From positions 1,550,001 through 1,614,000 of the forward strand of contig OY821614.1 in the NCBI GenBank assembly GCA_963682085.1: a stretch of 64,000 nucleotides of DNA. The letters run 5' to 3'. The notes beneath the pieces are model-generated. The model saw nothing but the letters and a program-made list of their open reading frames with translations, searched no databases and was not told the DNA's origin. The translations under genes and the position numbers were made by a program. Of this stretch, positions 44,837 through 53,538 are shown piece by piece. This DNA comes from Thiodubiliella sp900128405. GTDB lineage: Bacteria; Pseudomonadota; Gammaproteobacteria; PS1; Pseudothioglobaceae. Positions within the stretch are counted from its first letter, which is position 1; each line of letters starts with the position of its first letter.

Positions 44837-45634
44837 TTATTTAATTGCATTCGAAATTTCATGCGCTAATGCACCAACACTTGCCAACATTTTAGCCTTA
44901 TCATCAGCATATTGTTCAACAAATGCAACCAATGATGAGCCTACAATAACGGCATCAGCATGCTCGGATACTGCTTTTGCACTTTTAGCATCTTTAATGC
45001 CAAAGCCAACACCAATAGGCAAGTCAATCATTTGACGAATTCTTAAAAGATGCGTTCTGACCAAATCAACATCCAAATGCCCCGCACCTGTTACCCCCTT
45101 AAGGGCAACAAAATAAACAAAGCCTGAAGCAATATTTGCCAAAGATTTTAAGCGTTTATCGGTCGTAGTTGGGGCGACTAAGAAAATAAAATCAACCCCC
45201 GAGTTATTTAAACACGCCTTTAAATCACACGCTTCCTCAGGTGGCATATCCACCACCAGCACCCCATCCACGCCACTTTCTTGTGCCGCTTTGGCAAACG
45301 CCTGATAGCCAAAAACTTCAATCGGATTAAGATAGCCCATCAGCACAATCGCCGTGGTGTCGTTGCCTTGTCGGAATTTTTTAACCAACGCCAACACATC
45401 ACGCAAACTCACCCCATCTGCCACTGCCCGTTCATGCGATTTAGCAATCACTGGACCATCTGCCATCGGATCCGAAAACGGCACACCCAGTTCAATTACA
45501 TCCGCCCCATTTTTAACCAAAACCTGCATCAGTTCAAAAGTGTTATCCAGCCCGCTATCGCCCGCAGTGATAAAAGGAATAAATGCCTTTTTCCCTTCGG
45601 GTAAATTAGTAAATATTTGTGCTAATCTTGACAT
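44837..45634 (-). CDS. trpA: Tryptophan synthase alpha chain
   Basis: A 265-residue TIM-barrel that cleaves indole-3-glycerol phosphate to indole. The catalytic Glu48 is in VIELGVPFSDPMADGP, with Asp59 close by; phosphate-binding GFGI and VGSSLV appear near the end. I start at the ATG at 45634 (MSRLAQIF); the longer frame lies inside the upstream nuclease-like gene. The start overlaps that gene's 3' end by 13 bases, unlike the usual trpB-trpA coupling, and trpB is 8 kb away. Confidence 0.96.
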   Translation of the reverse strand: MSRLAQIFTNLPEGKKAFIPFITAGDSGLDNTFELMQVLVKNGADVIELGVPFSDPMADGPVIAKSHERAVADGVSLRDVLALVKKFRQGNDTTAIVLMGYLNPIEVFGYQAFAKAAQESGVDGVLVVDMPPEEACDLKACLNNSGVDFIFLVAPTTTDKRLKSLANIASGFVYFVALKGVTGAGHLDVDLVRTHLLRIRQMIDLPIGVGFGIKDAKSAKAVSEHADAVIVGSSLVAFVEQYADDKAKMLASVGALAHEISNAIK

Positions 45635-46119
45635 AATCGTGTATTCAGTATTGATAATTTTTCGCAAATTTTATTCGTTTCGCAAATAACAAAAGGTTTT
45701 TTTCTTAAATTTTCTGGTAAATACCTATCCAATATGTTGATCTCCGTGTCATTGGAAATAACTAAATAGTTTCTTACTGGTATTAAGTTTGAATCTATTT
45801 CTCGTTGAATTATTTCTAAAGAATCTGTAAATTTACATGCAATATTTGATAACACTTTTTGTTTTATGTTTTCTTTGGTTTCACTCTTATCCAATAAATC
45901 TTGTATTTTCCATTTGATGTGTTTCATTTCAATCATAATTAAGCCATTTTCAATAATTTCAAAAAAATCCACTCTACACTTCTTGGCATAATCTGTTGTC
46001 AAACTTTTAACAAAGCCATTGTCATCATCAAATTTAATCGCCTTACAATTTGCTTTTTCTAAATTTTCTTTATAAGCTTCTTGCTCTATTGATTGGCAAA
46101 ACTTTGTTAAGTCATTCAT
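45622..46119 (-). CDS. PD-(D/E)XK-like protein of an accessory ATPase cassette
   Basis: A 165-residue protein from the ATG at 46119. Residues 50-68 (VDFFEIIENGLIMIEMKHI) give Asp51 then Glu64-x-Lys66, the spacing and hydrophobic-strand setting of a PD-(D/E)XK nuclease core. The remainder alternates helix and strand. No named family is recognised. Its ATG overlaps the stop of the 53-codon gene, and its end overlaps the trpA start. The nuclease call is a motif-based inference; catalytic activity is not shown. Confidence 0.65.
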   Translation of the reverse strand: MNDLTKFCQSIEQEAYKENLEKANCKAIKFDDDNGFVKSLTTDYAKKCRVDFFEIIENGLIMIEMKHIKWKIQDLLDKSETKENIKQKVLSNIACKFTDSLEIIQREIDSNLIPVRNYLVISNDTEINILDRYLPENLRKKPFVICETNKICEKLSILNTRLCQD

Positions 46120-46273
46120 CTGTTGGATTATATAACTCACTTAAAAATAAGTCCTCATAGGCATTCATCAACTCGTTTCTTGATTCTATTAAATTCTCAG
46201 TAACATCATCAGATGTCAAATTTAAACAAACTACCTTCTTTTGTAAAATGATTGATTGCAATAAAATCTCCAT
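46112..46273 (-). CDS. 53-residue microprotein overlapping the ATPase gene
   Basis: A short frame starting at the ATG at 46273, inside the last 22 codons of the ATPase gene in another frame, and ending at 46112. The sequence beyond the ATPase stop keeps protein-like composition (SDDVTENLIESRNELMNAYE) and continues exactly to the next gene's start codon, with an 8-base overlap. This tiling suggests a real small acidic helical protein, though a C-terminal extension by frameshift is an alternative. Confidence 0.5.
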   Translation of the reverse strand: MEILLQSIILQKKVVCLNLTSDDVTENLIESRNELMNAYEDLFLSELYNPTDE

Positions 46274-47486
46274 TTTTTTCTTTAGTGTAGACTTCTAACG
46301 CCTTAATCATATCTAAGCTATGCGTTGCCATTACGACATTAACACCGTTTTCTGCTAACTTAATTAAAACTTTGGTTAGCAAAACTTGCCAACTAGGGTG
46401 TAAGTTTGTTTCTGGCTCATCAAAAAATACAAACGAACCTTTGCTAATGACATTGTTTTTAAGCAAGGCTTGAACCATGCCTAAATTTGTCATGCCAAAC
46501 GAAATTAGATTCCTATCAATATTTTTACCAGAATTGTCAACAAAAGATAGGCGACCACTTTCAAAAATAAATTCTCCGCCAATTTCTTCCTTTAATTCAA
46601 CTGCTAATTCTGATACGATTTCTAAAGGCTGATTGGTCGATTTGGTGTTTAAGGTTTTGTCCAAATCGTAAAAATATTTTGGAACCCCCGTTAAATCCCC
46701 TTTCTTTTCCACCTCTTTGGAGTTGTTTAACGCATCTCTAACGCTCCAATAAGCAGGAGATTCAAAAAATACGACTCTTGAAAGGCTAGATATGTCATTA
46801 ATAAAATTAAAATCCGGTTTAAAATCAATAATATTTTTTGTATCAAAAGATATTTTAAGCCCCTTGGCAGATAGACTTGCCTTATTTTCATCAAAAGAAA
46901 CCAGCTCTGATATATTGGCTATTTGGAAATTTTCTTGTAATTCTTCTTTTAAAGTCTCATCTAATAATCCAATATATCTTTCTTCTCCTTTTGTTAAATT
47001 AAAGGTTAAAGAAGTTAAATATTTTTTTAAAAAATTAGCAACACGATGAACAGGTTCAGGTTTTTGTTTTTTTTCTAATTCTTCTAAGTATTCTGTAAAT
47101 TTATGAATACTTTTAATTTGTGTATTAGTCGCAACAGAACAGGTTTGAATGTAGGCATCTATAGGATAATCTTTCATGTCTATTAATAGGGTGTGAAGCT
47201 CATTAAGGTCTGATCTTAGTGATTGAATATGCTTCTTATCTTCTTTGCTTTTATGCGTTAAAGAGTTCTCAAGAACATCGACGCCTAAATTACTTGCGTG
47301 AATATTACCAACAGCCTCAATATAAAGTAAGTTTTTATTAACAATGCTAAAAACGGAATACAGCGTTTTAGTAAAAAAACTCTTACCTGTGCCATTTTCA
47401 CCAGTCAGAACAGTCAGCGGGCGAACCTTTATTGTGCCACCTTTAAACTTGCCTAAATTTTTAACTTCAATATCTAATTTATTCAT
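46209..47486 (-). CDS. AAA/ABC-type ATPase (AAA15-like) of an accessory cassette
   Basis: A 425-residue ATPase of the SMC/ABC-like group found in OLD and other defence proteins. Walker A GENGTGKSF is at residues 29-37; the middle (about 90-230) is helical; the C-terminal half has the Walker B and D-loop FVFFDEPETNLHPSWQ near 362 and the switch His in VVMATHSLDMIKALE. It lacks the TOPRIM domain of OLD nucleases. It is first of three overlapping genes (ATPase, microprotein, nuclease-like) inserted between hemE and trpA. Confidence 0.85.
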   Translation of the reverse strand: MNKLDIEVKNLGKFKGGTIKVRPLTVLTGENGTGKSFFTKTLYSVFSIVNKNLLYIEAVGNIHASNLGVDVLENSLTHKSKEDKKHIQSLRSDLNELHTLLIDMKDYPIDAYIQTCSVATNTQIKSIHKFTEYLEELEKKQKPEPVHRVANFLKKYLTSLTFNLTKGEERYIGLLDETLKEELQENFQIANISELVSFDENKASLSAKGLKISFDTKNIIDFKPDFNFINDISSLSRVVFFESPAYWSVRDALNNSKEVEKKGDLTGVPKYFYDLDKTLNTKSTNQPLEIVSELAVELKEEIGGEFIFESGRLSFVDNSGKNIDRNLISFGMTNLGMVQALLKNNVISKGSFVFFDEPETNLHPSWQVLLTKVLIKLAENGVNVVMATHSLDMIKALEVYTKEKNGDFIAINHFTKEGSLFKFDI

Positions 47487-47491
47487 AACAC

Positions 47492-48526
47492 CTACCTTTG
47501 GCTAAATGTATGCACGCAATCAACCAAAACTTTCATATTCTCAGGATCAACATCAGGGGTAATGCCGTGACCGAGGTTAAAAATATGACCTGTATCGCCT
47601 TTGAATTGCGATAAGACTTTTTTTACTTCTCGTTCAATGACCTCAGGTGTGGCGTATAAAACAGCAGGGTCAAGGTTGCCTTGGATGGCAACTTTATCGC
47701 CTATTTGTTGTTGTGCTTGTGCGAGTTCTATTGTCCAGTCGATGCCGATGCCGTCACAGCCGGTATCCGCAATATGGGTTAAGTGTTTGCCGCCGTTTTT
47801 GCTGAAGAGAGTGATGGGGGTGGTTGGGTGTTGGGCTTTGACGCTTTTAACGATTTTTGCCATATAGTTTAAGGAAAAATCTAGGTAATTTTGTTTGGAT
47901 AATACGCCACCCCAAGTGTCAAAAATCATAACACTGTCTGCTCCTGATAAAATTTGTTGATTAAGATAGGCAATAACACTTTGTGCCAATTTATCTAATA
48001 GTAAATGTAGGGCATCTGGGTCATTAAATAGCAGTCTTTTAGTATTGGCAAAAGTTTTGCTACTGCCACCTTCAATCATATAAGTGGCTAAAGTCCATGG
48101 GCTACCGCTAAAACCAATCAACGGCACACGATTGTTAAGCGCTTTTTTAATGGTTGAAACGCCGTCAAATACATAAGTTAGTTTGTCGTTAATATTGATG
48201 GGTAATTTTTCAATATCAGCCAGTGATTGAATAGGGTTTGAGAATTTAGGGCCTTCGCCTTCTGAAAAATATAAGCCCAAATCCATTGCATCAGGAATGG
48301 TTAAAATATCAGAAAATAAGATGGCTGCATCTAAATCAAATCTGTCAATTGGTTGCATTGTTACTTCGCATGCCAATTCAGGCGATTTACACAGTGTTAA
48401 AAAATCGCCAGCTTTTGCGCGTGTTGCACGATATTCTGGTAAATAACGACCTGCTTGGCGCATGACCCAAATAGGCGTGCGTTTTGTCGGTTTTTTTAAT
48501 AGAGCATTAATATAGTCAAATGACAT
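47492..48526 (-). CDS. hemE: Uroporphyrinogen decarboxylase
   Basis: A 344-residue enzyme that converts uroporphyrinogen III to coproporphyrinogen III in haem synthesis. The N-terminal signature PIWVMRQAGRYLPEYR holds the substrate arginines; FSDILTIPDAMDLGL contains the catalytic Asp region; GFSGSPWTLATYMIEGG and NLGHGITPDVDPENM are also conserved. Length is standard. It is followed, 5 bases later, by the accessory ATPase gene. Confidence 0.98.
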   Translation of the reverse strand: MSFDYINALLKKPTKRTPIWVMRQAGRYLPEYRATRAKAGDFLTLCKSPELACEVTMQPIDRFDLDAAILFSDILTIPDAMDLGLYFSEGEGPKFSNPIQSLADIEKLPININDKLTYVFDGVSTIKKALNNRVPLIGFSGSPWTLATYMIEGGSSKTFANTKRLLFNDPDALHLLLDKLAQSVIAYLNQQILSGADSVMIFDTWGGVLSKQNYLDFSLNYMAKIVKSVKAQHPTTPITLFSKNGGKHLTHIADTGCDGIGIDWTIELAQAQQQIGDKVAIQGNLDPAVLYATPEVIEREVKKVLSQFKGDTGHIFNLGHGITPDVDPENMKVLVDCVHTFSQR

Positions 48527-48585
48527 AGTTAAAATGAATTATTTTAATAGCGAACAATTATAACGAACTCTTTAACAATCAGGCA

Positions 48586-48613
48586 TAAAAAAAGCCACTT
48601 TCGTGGCTTTTTT
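48586..48613. terminator. Terminator after rpmE
   Basis: AAAAAAAGCCAC, loop TTTC, GTGGCTTTTTT: an 8-9 bp stem flanked by A and T runs, working for the minus-strand rpmE transcript and possibly in both directions. It lies between rpmE and hemE. Confidence 0.88.
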
Positions 48614-48629
48614 ACTAAAAATTTGAGAC

Positions 48630-48842
48630 TTATCGCTTAAATGCACCATAACGAGATTTGAACTTCTCAACACGACCTGCACTGTCCATAATTTTTTGCT
48701 TACCTGTGTAAAAAGGGTGGCAACTAGAGCATACATCTAGGTGCAACTCTTCTTTACCAATCGTTGAACGAGACTCAAAGGCGTTGCCACATGAGCATAT
48801 TACTTTTACGGTGTCATAATTAGGATGTATGTCTGTTTTCAT
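48630..48842 (-). CDS. rpmE: 50S ribosomal protein L31, zinc-binding form
   Basis: A 70-residue ribosomal protein. Four cysteines at 16, 18, 38 and 41 (ICSCGN and CSSCHPFYTGK) make this the zinc-containing form. Length equals E. coli L31 (70). It is a single-gene unit with its own terminator. Confidence 0.97.
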   Translation of the reverse strand: MKTDIHPNYDTVKVICSCGNAFESRSTIGKEELHLDVCSSCHPFYTGKQKIMDSAGRVEKFKSRYGAFKR

Positions 48843-48953
48843 ATCTATAAATTTATGTCAATCTTTAAAGGGAAAGAATTATATACTATTCCTGTGTGTA
48901 ATTTTAATTAAAATATAATTTATAAAATCATCACAGTAAACTCATTGTAACTT

Positions 48954-50306
48954 ATGAAACACATAAATGCTATTATTCTTGCAGCTGGCAAAGGCTCGCG
49001 TATGAATTCCACCAAACCAAAGGTTTTGCAGACCTTGTCGGATAAAACTTTACTTGGGCATGTGCTAATGCAAGCACAAGTATTATGCTCGCAAGTGTTT
49101 GTTGTGGTTGGATTTGGTGGTAATCAGGTGCGTCAATCTTTTAAGGACGATTCAATTAATTGGGTGGAGCAAGCCGAGCAACTTGGCACTGGGCATGCTG
49201 TGCAACAGGCAATGCCGTATATTGATGATGATTCAATTTCTCTCGTTCTGTATGGCGATGTGCCACTCATTGAGCAATCAACTTTAGAAAAATTAACAAC
49301 GCAAGCGCAAAAAAATGGCGTGGCACTGCTGTCGGTAATGCTGGAAAATCCAACAGGTTATGGGCGTATTATTCGCCAAAACAATCAAATTCAAGCCATT
49401 ATTGAGCAAAAAGATGCAAACATTGAGCAACTCAAAATCTGCGAAGTCAACACTGGCATTATGGCAGTTGATAGCGGCTTGTTAAAAACTTATTTGAGCA
49501 ATGTAGATTCAAATAACACCCAAGGTGAGTTTTATTTGACCGATATTATTGCAACGGCTGTGGGTGCTGGCAAAACCGTTGCATCGGTCATTGCAGAAAA
49601 CGAATTTGAGGTGGCAGGCGTGAATGACAAAATGCAATTGGCAGCGTTAGAAAAGACTTTTCAGCAAAATCAGGCGAGTCAATTTATGCAACAAGGTTTA
49701 ACACTAAGAGATTCCGCTCGTTTTGATTGTCGTGGCTATTTAAGTTTTGGGCAAGATTGTGAAATCGATGTTAATGTGGTAATTGAGGGCGATGTATCCC
49801 TTGGAAACAATACAACAATTGCACCGAACTGCATAATAAAAAACGCAAAAATAGGCGATAATGTGGCTATCTTGCCAAATTCTTTGATTGAAAATTCCGT
49901 GATTGGTGATGGTGCTTCCATCGGTCCATTTGCACGCATTCGCCCAGAAACCAAGATTGGCAACAACGCCAAAATCGGCAATTTTGTTGAAGTGAAAAAA
50001 TCCACCATTGGCAAGGGATCAAAGATTTCGCATTTAAGTTATGTAGGTGATACCGTGATGGGTGCAGAGGTCAATATTGGTGCAGGCGTTATTACTTGTA
50101 ATTATGATGGGACTAATAAACATCAAACCACAATTGGCGATGGTGCGTTTATTGGCTCAGACAGTCAATTAATTGCCCCCCTTGTTATTGGCAAAAATGC
50201 CCTCATTGGGGCAGGTTCTACCATTACTAAAAATGCACCAGACAATGCCTTAACACTAAGTCGTACCAAACAAACCAGTTTAAAAAAGCGAAAAAATCAT
50301 GATTAA
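48954..50306 (+). CDS. glmU: Bifunctional UDP-N-acetylglucosamine pyrophosphorylase / glucosamine-1-phosphate acetyltransferase
   Basis: A 450-residue enzyme making UDP-GlcNAc for peptidoglycan and LPS. The N-terminal uridylyltransferase domain starts AIILAAGKGSRMNSTKPKVL (residues 7-26) and has GTGHAVQQAMP and YGDVPLI. The C-terminal left-handed beta helix is seen as hexapeptide repeats from about 250, with the acetyltransferase signature NYDGTNKHQT. Length is close to E. coli (456). The 3' end overlaps the next gene by 8 bases. Confidence 0.98.
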   Translation: MKHINAIILAAGKGSRMNSTKPKVLQTLSDKTLLGHVLMQAQVLCSQVFVVVGFGGNQVRQSFKDDSINWVEQAEQLGTGHAVQQAMPYIDDDSISLVLYGDVPLIEQSTLEKLTTQAQKNGVALLSVMLENPTGYGRIIRQNNQIQAIIEQKDANIEQLKICEVNTGIMAVDSGLLKTYLSNVDSNNTQGEFYLTDIIATAVGAGKTVASVIAENEFEVAGVNDKMQLAALEKTFQQNQASQFMQQGLTLRDSARFDCRGYLSFGQDCEIDVNVVIEGDVSLGNNTTIAPNCIIKNAKIGDNVAILPNSLIENSVIGDGASIGPFARIRPETKIGNNAKIGNFVEVKKSTIGKGSKISHLSYVGDTVMGAEVNIGAGVITCNYDGTNKHQTTIGDGAFIGSDSQLIAPLVIGKNALIGAGSTITKNAPDNALTLSRTKQTSLKKRKNHD

Positions 50307-50910
50307 AAAAATATCTGAAATAAAAGATCAAGTATTGATTGAGCAAATGTTATTATCAGGCAGTTATGGCGTGTTAAGTTTAATGGACGACAAGCCTTAT
50401 GGCGTGCCACTGAATTACATTTATTTTAAAGGTGCAATTTATTTTCATAGCACACCAAAAGGCAAGAAAATCCATCTACTCAAGCAAAATCCGCAAGTGT
50501 CTTTTAGCGTTGTTACCGAGGACACCATTATTCCTTCAAATTTTAGTAGTGACAAAGGTCTGGCGTGTCCAGCCACTTCATTTTTTAAGTCTGTTATTAT
50601 TGAGGGCAATGCACAAATTATCGAAGACTTTGATGAGATTGGCAAAATTTTCACCGCAATGATGCAAACTTTTCAGCCAGAAGGCGATTATTTACCCTTT
50701 GAAAATGAGGCTTATGAAAAAGAATTTAAGGCATTGGTCATGGTCAAAATTAACATTGAGCAACTCAGTGCCAAATTTAAATTTGGGCAAGGGCTTAACC
50801 AACAAAGATTTCAAATGCTGATTGACAATCTACAAAAACGCGGCACAAAAATGGACTTATTAACCATTAAAGCAATGCATCAATATCGCCCAGAAAAATA
50901 CAAATGTTAG
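50299..50910 (+). CDS. Pyridoxamine-5'-phosphate-oxidase-like FMN-binding protein
   Basis: A 203-residue split-barrel protein of the PPOX/NimA-like family. The barrel segments GVLSLMDDKPYGVPLNYIYFKGAIYFHSTPKGKKI bind FMN in relatives (shown here in part), and SFSVVTED and SVIIEGNAQIIED complete it. Family members reduce or bind flavin-linked small molecules; the substrate is unknown. It overlaps glmU at its start and the MFS gene at its end by 7-8 bases, so the three form an operon. Confidence 0.82.
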   Translation: MIKKISEIKDQVLIEQMLLSGSYGVLSLMDDKPYGVPLNYIYFKGAIYFHSTPKGKKIHLLKQNPQVSFSVVTEDTIIPSNFSSDKGLACPATSFFKSVIIEGNAQIIEDFDEIGKIFTAMMQTFQPEGDYLPFENEAYEKEFKALVMVKINIEQLSAKFKFGQGLNQQRFQMLIDNLQKRGTKMDLLTIKAMHQYRPEKYKC

Positions 50911-52070
50911 CCTTGCCACGCAATATTTGGTTATTGACAATTAGTTTGTCGCTATTTATGTCTTTAGGTGTTTTTGTCACTTTTATTGGTGGCATTATTG
51001 GACAATCTTTAGCGCCCTATGCTAGTTTGTCGACCCTGCCAGTGGCAATGTTGGTAATCGGTACTGCCAGTGGCATTCCTCCTATTGCTTATATAATGTC
51101 TAAAATCGGTAGAAAACGCACTTTTTTAGGGGTATGTATTTATACAGTTGCTGCCATTGCGCTTGCTGTTGTTGCTTTACAAATGCAGTCTTTTTATTTA
51201 TTTTGTTCGTCCACTTTCTTGTTTGGCGTTACTATGGCAACCATGAATCAGTTTAGATTTGCTGCCATTGAAAGTGTTAATGAAAACCTTAGCGTAACGG
51301 CAACTTCAACGGTGCTTATTGGCGGTTTAGTTTCTGCTTTTTTGGGGCCAGAATTGGCAATATTGGGAAAAGACTGGTTTAACACTCCTTTTGTTGGTTC
51401 ATTTTTTCTACTCAGCAGTTGTTTTTTGTTTGCCTTTTTGTTGTTATGGTTTTATCAACCAAAACCTACCCCTAAAAGCACACAAAAGCAATCAGGCAGA
51501 AGTTTAAAAACGATTGCCAAGCAGTCTATATTTATCGTTGCCATGTCTAGTTCTGCGGTGGGCTATGTCGTTATGAGTTATATTATGACTGCCACCCCAG
51601 TAAGTATGCATATTATTGACGGTCTTTCTTTGATGCAAACTAAATTTGTCATTCAATCCCATGTGATTGCGATGTTTCTGCCTTCTTTGTTTGCCCCAAT
51701 TATTGTCAAATTATTTGGGCTTAGTAAAATGATGATAATCGGCGTTGTGCTGTATTTAGCCTGTATCATCATTGGCTATAGCCACAATTTAAGCAATTAT
51801 TGGGTAGCACTCGTTTTATTGGGACTCGGCTGGAATTTTCTATTTATCGGTGGCACCAGTTTATTGCCACGGGCTTATCATGATTCCGAAAAATTTAAAG
51901 TGCAATCCATTAACGACTTTTTGATTTTTGGTATGCAGGCTATAGCTTCGCTATCCGCAGGCTGGTTTGTGTTTAATTTTGGCTGGGAGGTCGTTTTACT
52001 TTCCACTGTGCCATTATTATTGCTACAATTATTAGTATTACTGTGGTGGCTGAGAGAAAAATCCCACTAA
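50904..52070 (+). CDS. MFS transporter
   Basis: A 388-residue inner-membrane protein with about twelve hydrophobic helices. The loop 2-3 motif is present as SKIGRKRTFLGV (MFS motif A, GxxxDRxGRR-like), followed by helices with small residues. A basic cytoplasmic loop (KPTPKSTQKQSGRSLK) divides the halves. The transported substrate cannot be told. It is translated with the preceding FMN-binding protein gene. Confidence 0.88.
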   Translation: MLALPRNIWLLTISLSLFMSLGVFVTFIGGIIGQSLAPYASLSTLPVAMLVIGTASGIPPIAYIMSKIGRKRTFLGVCIYTVAAIALAVVALQMQSFYLFCSSTFLFGVTMATMNQFRFAAIESVNENLSVTATSTVLIGGLVSAFLGPELAILGKDWFNTPFVGSFFLLSSCFLFAFLLLWFYQPKPTPKSTQKQSGRSLKTIAKQSIFIVAMSSSAVGYVVMSYIMTATPVSMHIIDGLSLMQTKFVIQSHVIAMFLPSLFAPIIVKLFGLSKMMIIGVVLYLACIIIGYSHNLSNYWVALVLLGLGWNFLFIGGTSLLPRAYHDSEKFKVQSINDFLIFGMQAIASLSAGWFVFNFGWEVVLLSTVPLLLLQLLVLLWWLREKSH

Positions 52071-52074
52071 AATT

Positions 52075-53460
52075 TTATAGATACTCAAGAATATTTTTAC
52101 CTAGCCTATAAGCATATAAAGCACTAGGTAGGAATTCAATTAGCGTATCGTCAATAATTCGCTCTTGAGAGATTGTTTTGGTTGTTACTGTGTTGTTTGA
52201 AATCTCATTTTGCTTAATATATGTAATAAAGCTTTTTAGTTTTCTGGCATCTTTTACAACCAAATCAGACCATTTAATCTCCGCACACCAATTGTTTAAT
52301 ATGTTGACAATGTCAACCTCTCCCTTCTGCCATCGTGCGTAATGCAAACCACTATCAATATGAAGCCATTGGCTAAATATTGCAGTTTCCACCAACGACC
52401 CCATTACCTCATCATCTTCGATTGTGCCAAATAAGGCTGATCGCATTGATGGATTGGTTAAATACACTTTGAATCTAGTAGCGCGTTTAAATTTTTTCGC
52501 ATTGATGTCAACACGGTGGACTATTTTGATTAAAAATGTTGCTTCCAAATAAGTTAGATACTTTTTCATGGTGCTTTTAGAAACACCTGACGATTGTGAT
52601 AGCGACTCTAAACTTATTTCATTGCCAGTGTTATAAGCGATTGTTGTAAATAATGCGTTCAATTCTTGCACATCGGCAATGCCGTAAACACTAGGCAAAT
52701 CTCGAAGCAAGACTTTATTAATAATATCACTTTTAATATATCTGGCACTGTCTTCTTGTGCAGTAATGGATAGCACTGCCTCTGGATAACCACCATAATT
52801 TAAATAATTTACAAATTCAGCATTTAATGCCTCAATATCTATAGCGTTAAAATGCCCTCCATTCGTAGTAATGAGCACATCCTCTTTTTTAATAAAAGCC
52901 AAATATTCTGAGAAAGTTAAAGGTGGTAATAAAAAATCTGTGAATCGTCCTGCCCCTGATTCTTTGCTTTTAAGTTTTAATACTGCCGCCGCAGACCCAA
53001 TAGCAATAAATTGATAAGCAGGATAAGAATCCACTAAAGATTTTAGATGAATTTCCCATTTTGGCAAATATTGAACCTCATCAAACACAATAAATAACCC
53101 TTCTTTACGGCTGTGCTGATGTATATCTTGAAACATATTGACTATTTTTTCTAACGCCATGCCAGTGTATAGTGGCGTTTCCAAAGAAATATATAAAATA
53201 TTGTATGGGCTAATGCCTTTTGTTAATAAAGCATCTATTGCTTGAAATGCCATCACAGTTTTGCCCACTCGCCTTGACCCCATTAAGACAATCGCCCGAT
53301 TGATGTCTTGTTGCACTAACTTATAAAATGAGGAAAAATAAGAACGCTTAGGAAAATTTTGATAGCGTCTATCAACACGCCCATTGTTTTGCCACCAAGG
53401 ATTGTCAAAGGATAGGCGTTTTTCTATTTCTTCTTTTGAGATTATTTTTAGCGTATGCAT
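52075..53460 (-). CDS. AAA_14/DUF4143 ATPase
   Basis: A 461-residue protein of the large family of stand-alone ATPases with C-terminal DUF4143. Walker A GSRRVGKT is at residues 61-68, Walker B is LFIVFDEVQYLPKWE, and the DUF4143 part (about 225-430) contains a winged-helix-like stretch (ESLSQSSGVSKSTMKKYLTYLEATFLIK) and a nuclease-like ExxWxK region. Function is unknown; the family varies much between strains. An operator-like palindrome lies directly upstream. It sits between an MFS gene and trpB. Confidence 0.85.
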   Translation of the reverse strand: MHTLKIISKEEIEKRLSFDNPWWQNNGRVDRRYQNFPKRSYFSSFYKLVQQDINRAIVLMGSRRVGKTVMAFQAIDALLTKGISPYNILYISLETPLYTGMALEKIVNMFQDIHQHSRKEGLFIVFDEVQYLPKWEIHLKSLVDSYPAYQFIAIGSAAAVLKLKSKESGAGRFTDFLLPPLTFSEYLAFIKKEDVLITTNGGHFNAIDIEALNAEFVNYLNYGGYPEAVLSITAQEDSARYIKSDIINKVLLRDLPSVYGIADVQELNALFTTIAYNTGNEISLESLSQSSGVSKSTMKKYLTYLEATFLIKIVHRVDINAKKFKRATRFKVYLTNPSMRSALFGTIEDDEVMGSLVETAIFSQWLHIDSGLHYARWQKGEVDIVNILNNWCAEIKWSDLVVKDARKLKSFITYIKQNEISNNTVTTKTISQERIIDDTLIEFLPSALYAYRLGKNILEYL

Positions 53461-53470
53461 AATAAGTTTA

Positions 53471-53531
53471 AGCGTAAATATTTAACTCTAGTTATACATA
53501 AACTGTAATTAAGAGTAAATATTTACTCTTA
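53471..53531. promoter_or_regulatory. Operator-like palindromes upstream of the DUF4143 gene
   Basis: A perfect 22-bp palindrome is at 53510-53531 (half TAAGAGTAAAT then its complement). A related imperfect copy (AAGCGTAAATATTTAACTCTA) is at 53471-53491, 10-30 bases before the ATPase start codon. Two similar dyads next to a start are typical of repressor binding. Confidence 0.65.
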
Positions 53532-53538
53532 GTTTAAC

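Noticed and set aside
46209..47486. OLD-family nuclease
   Set aside because: The ATPase part fits, but no TOPRIM domain follows the Walker B/switch region; the protein ends soon after.
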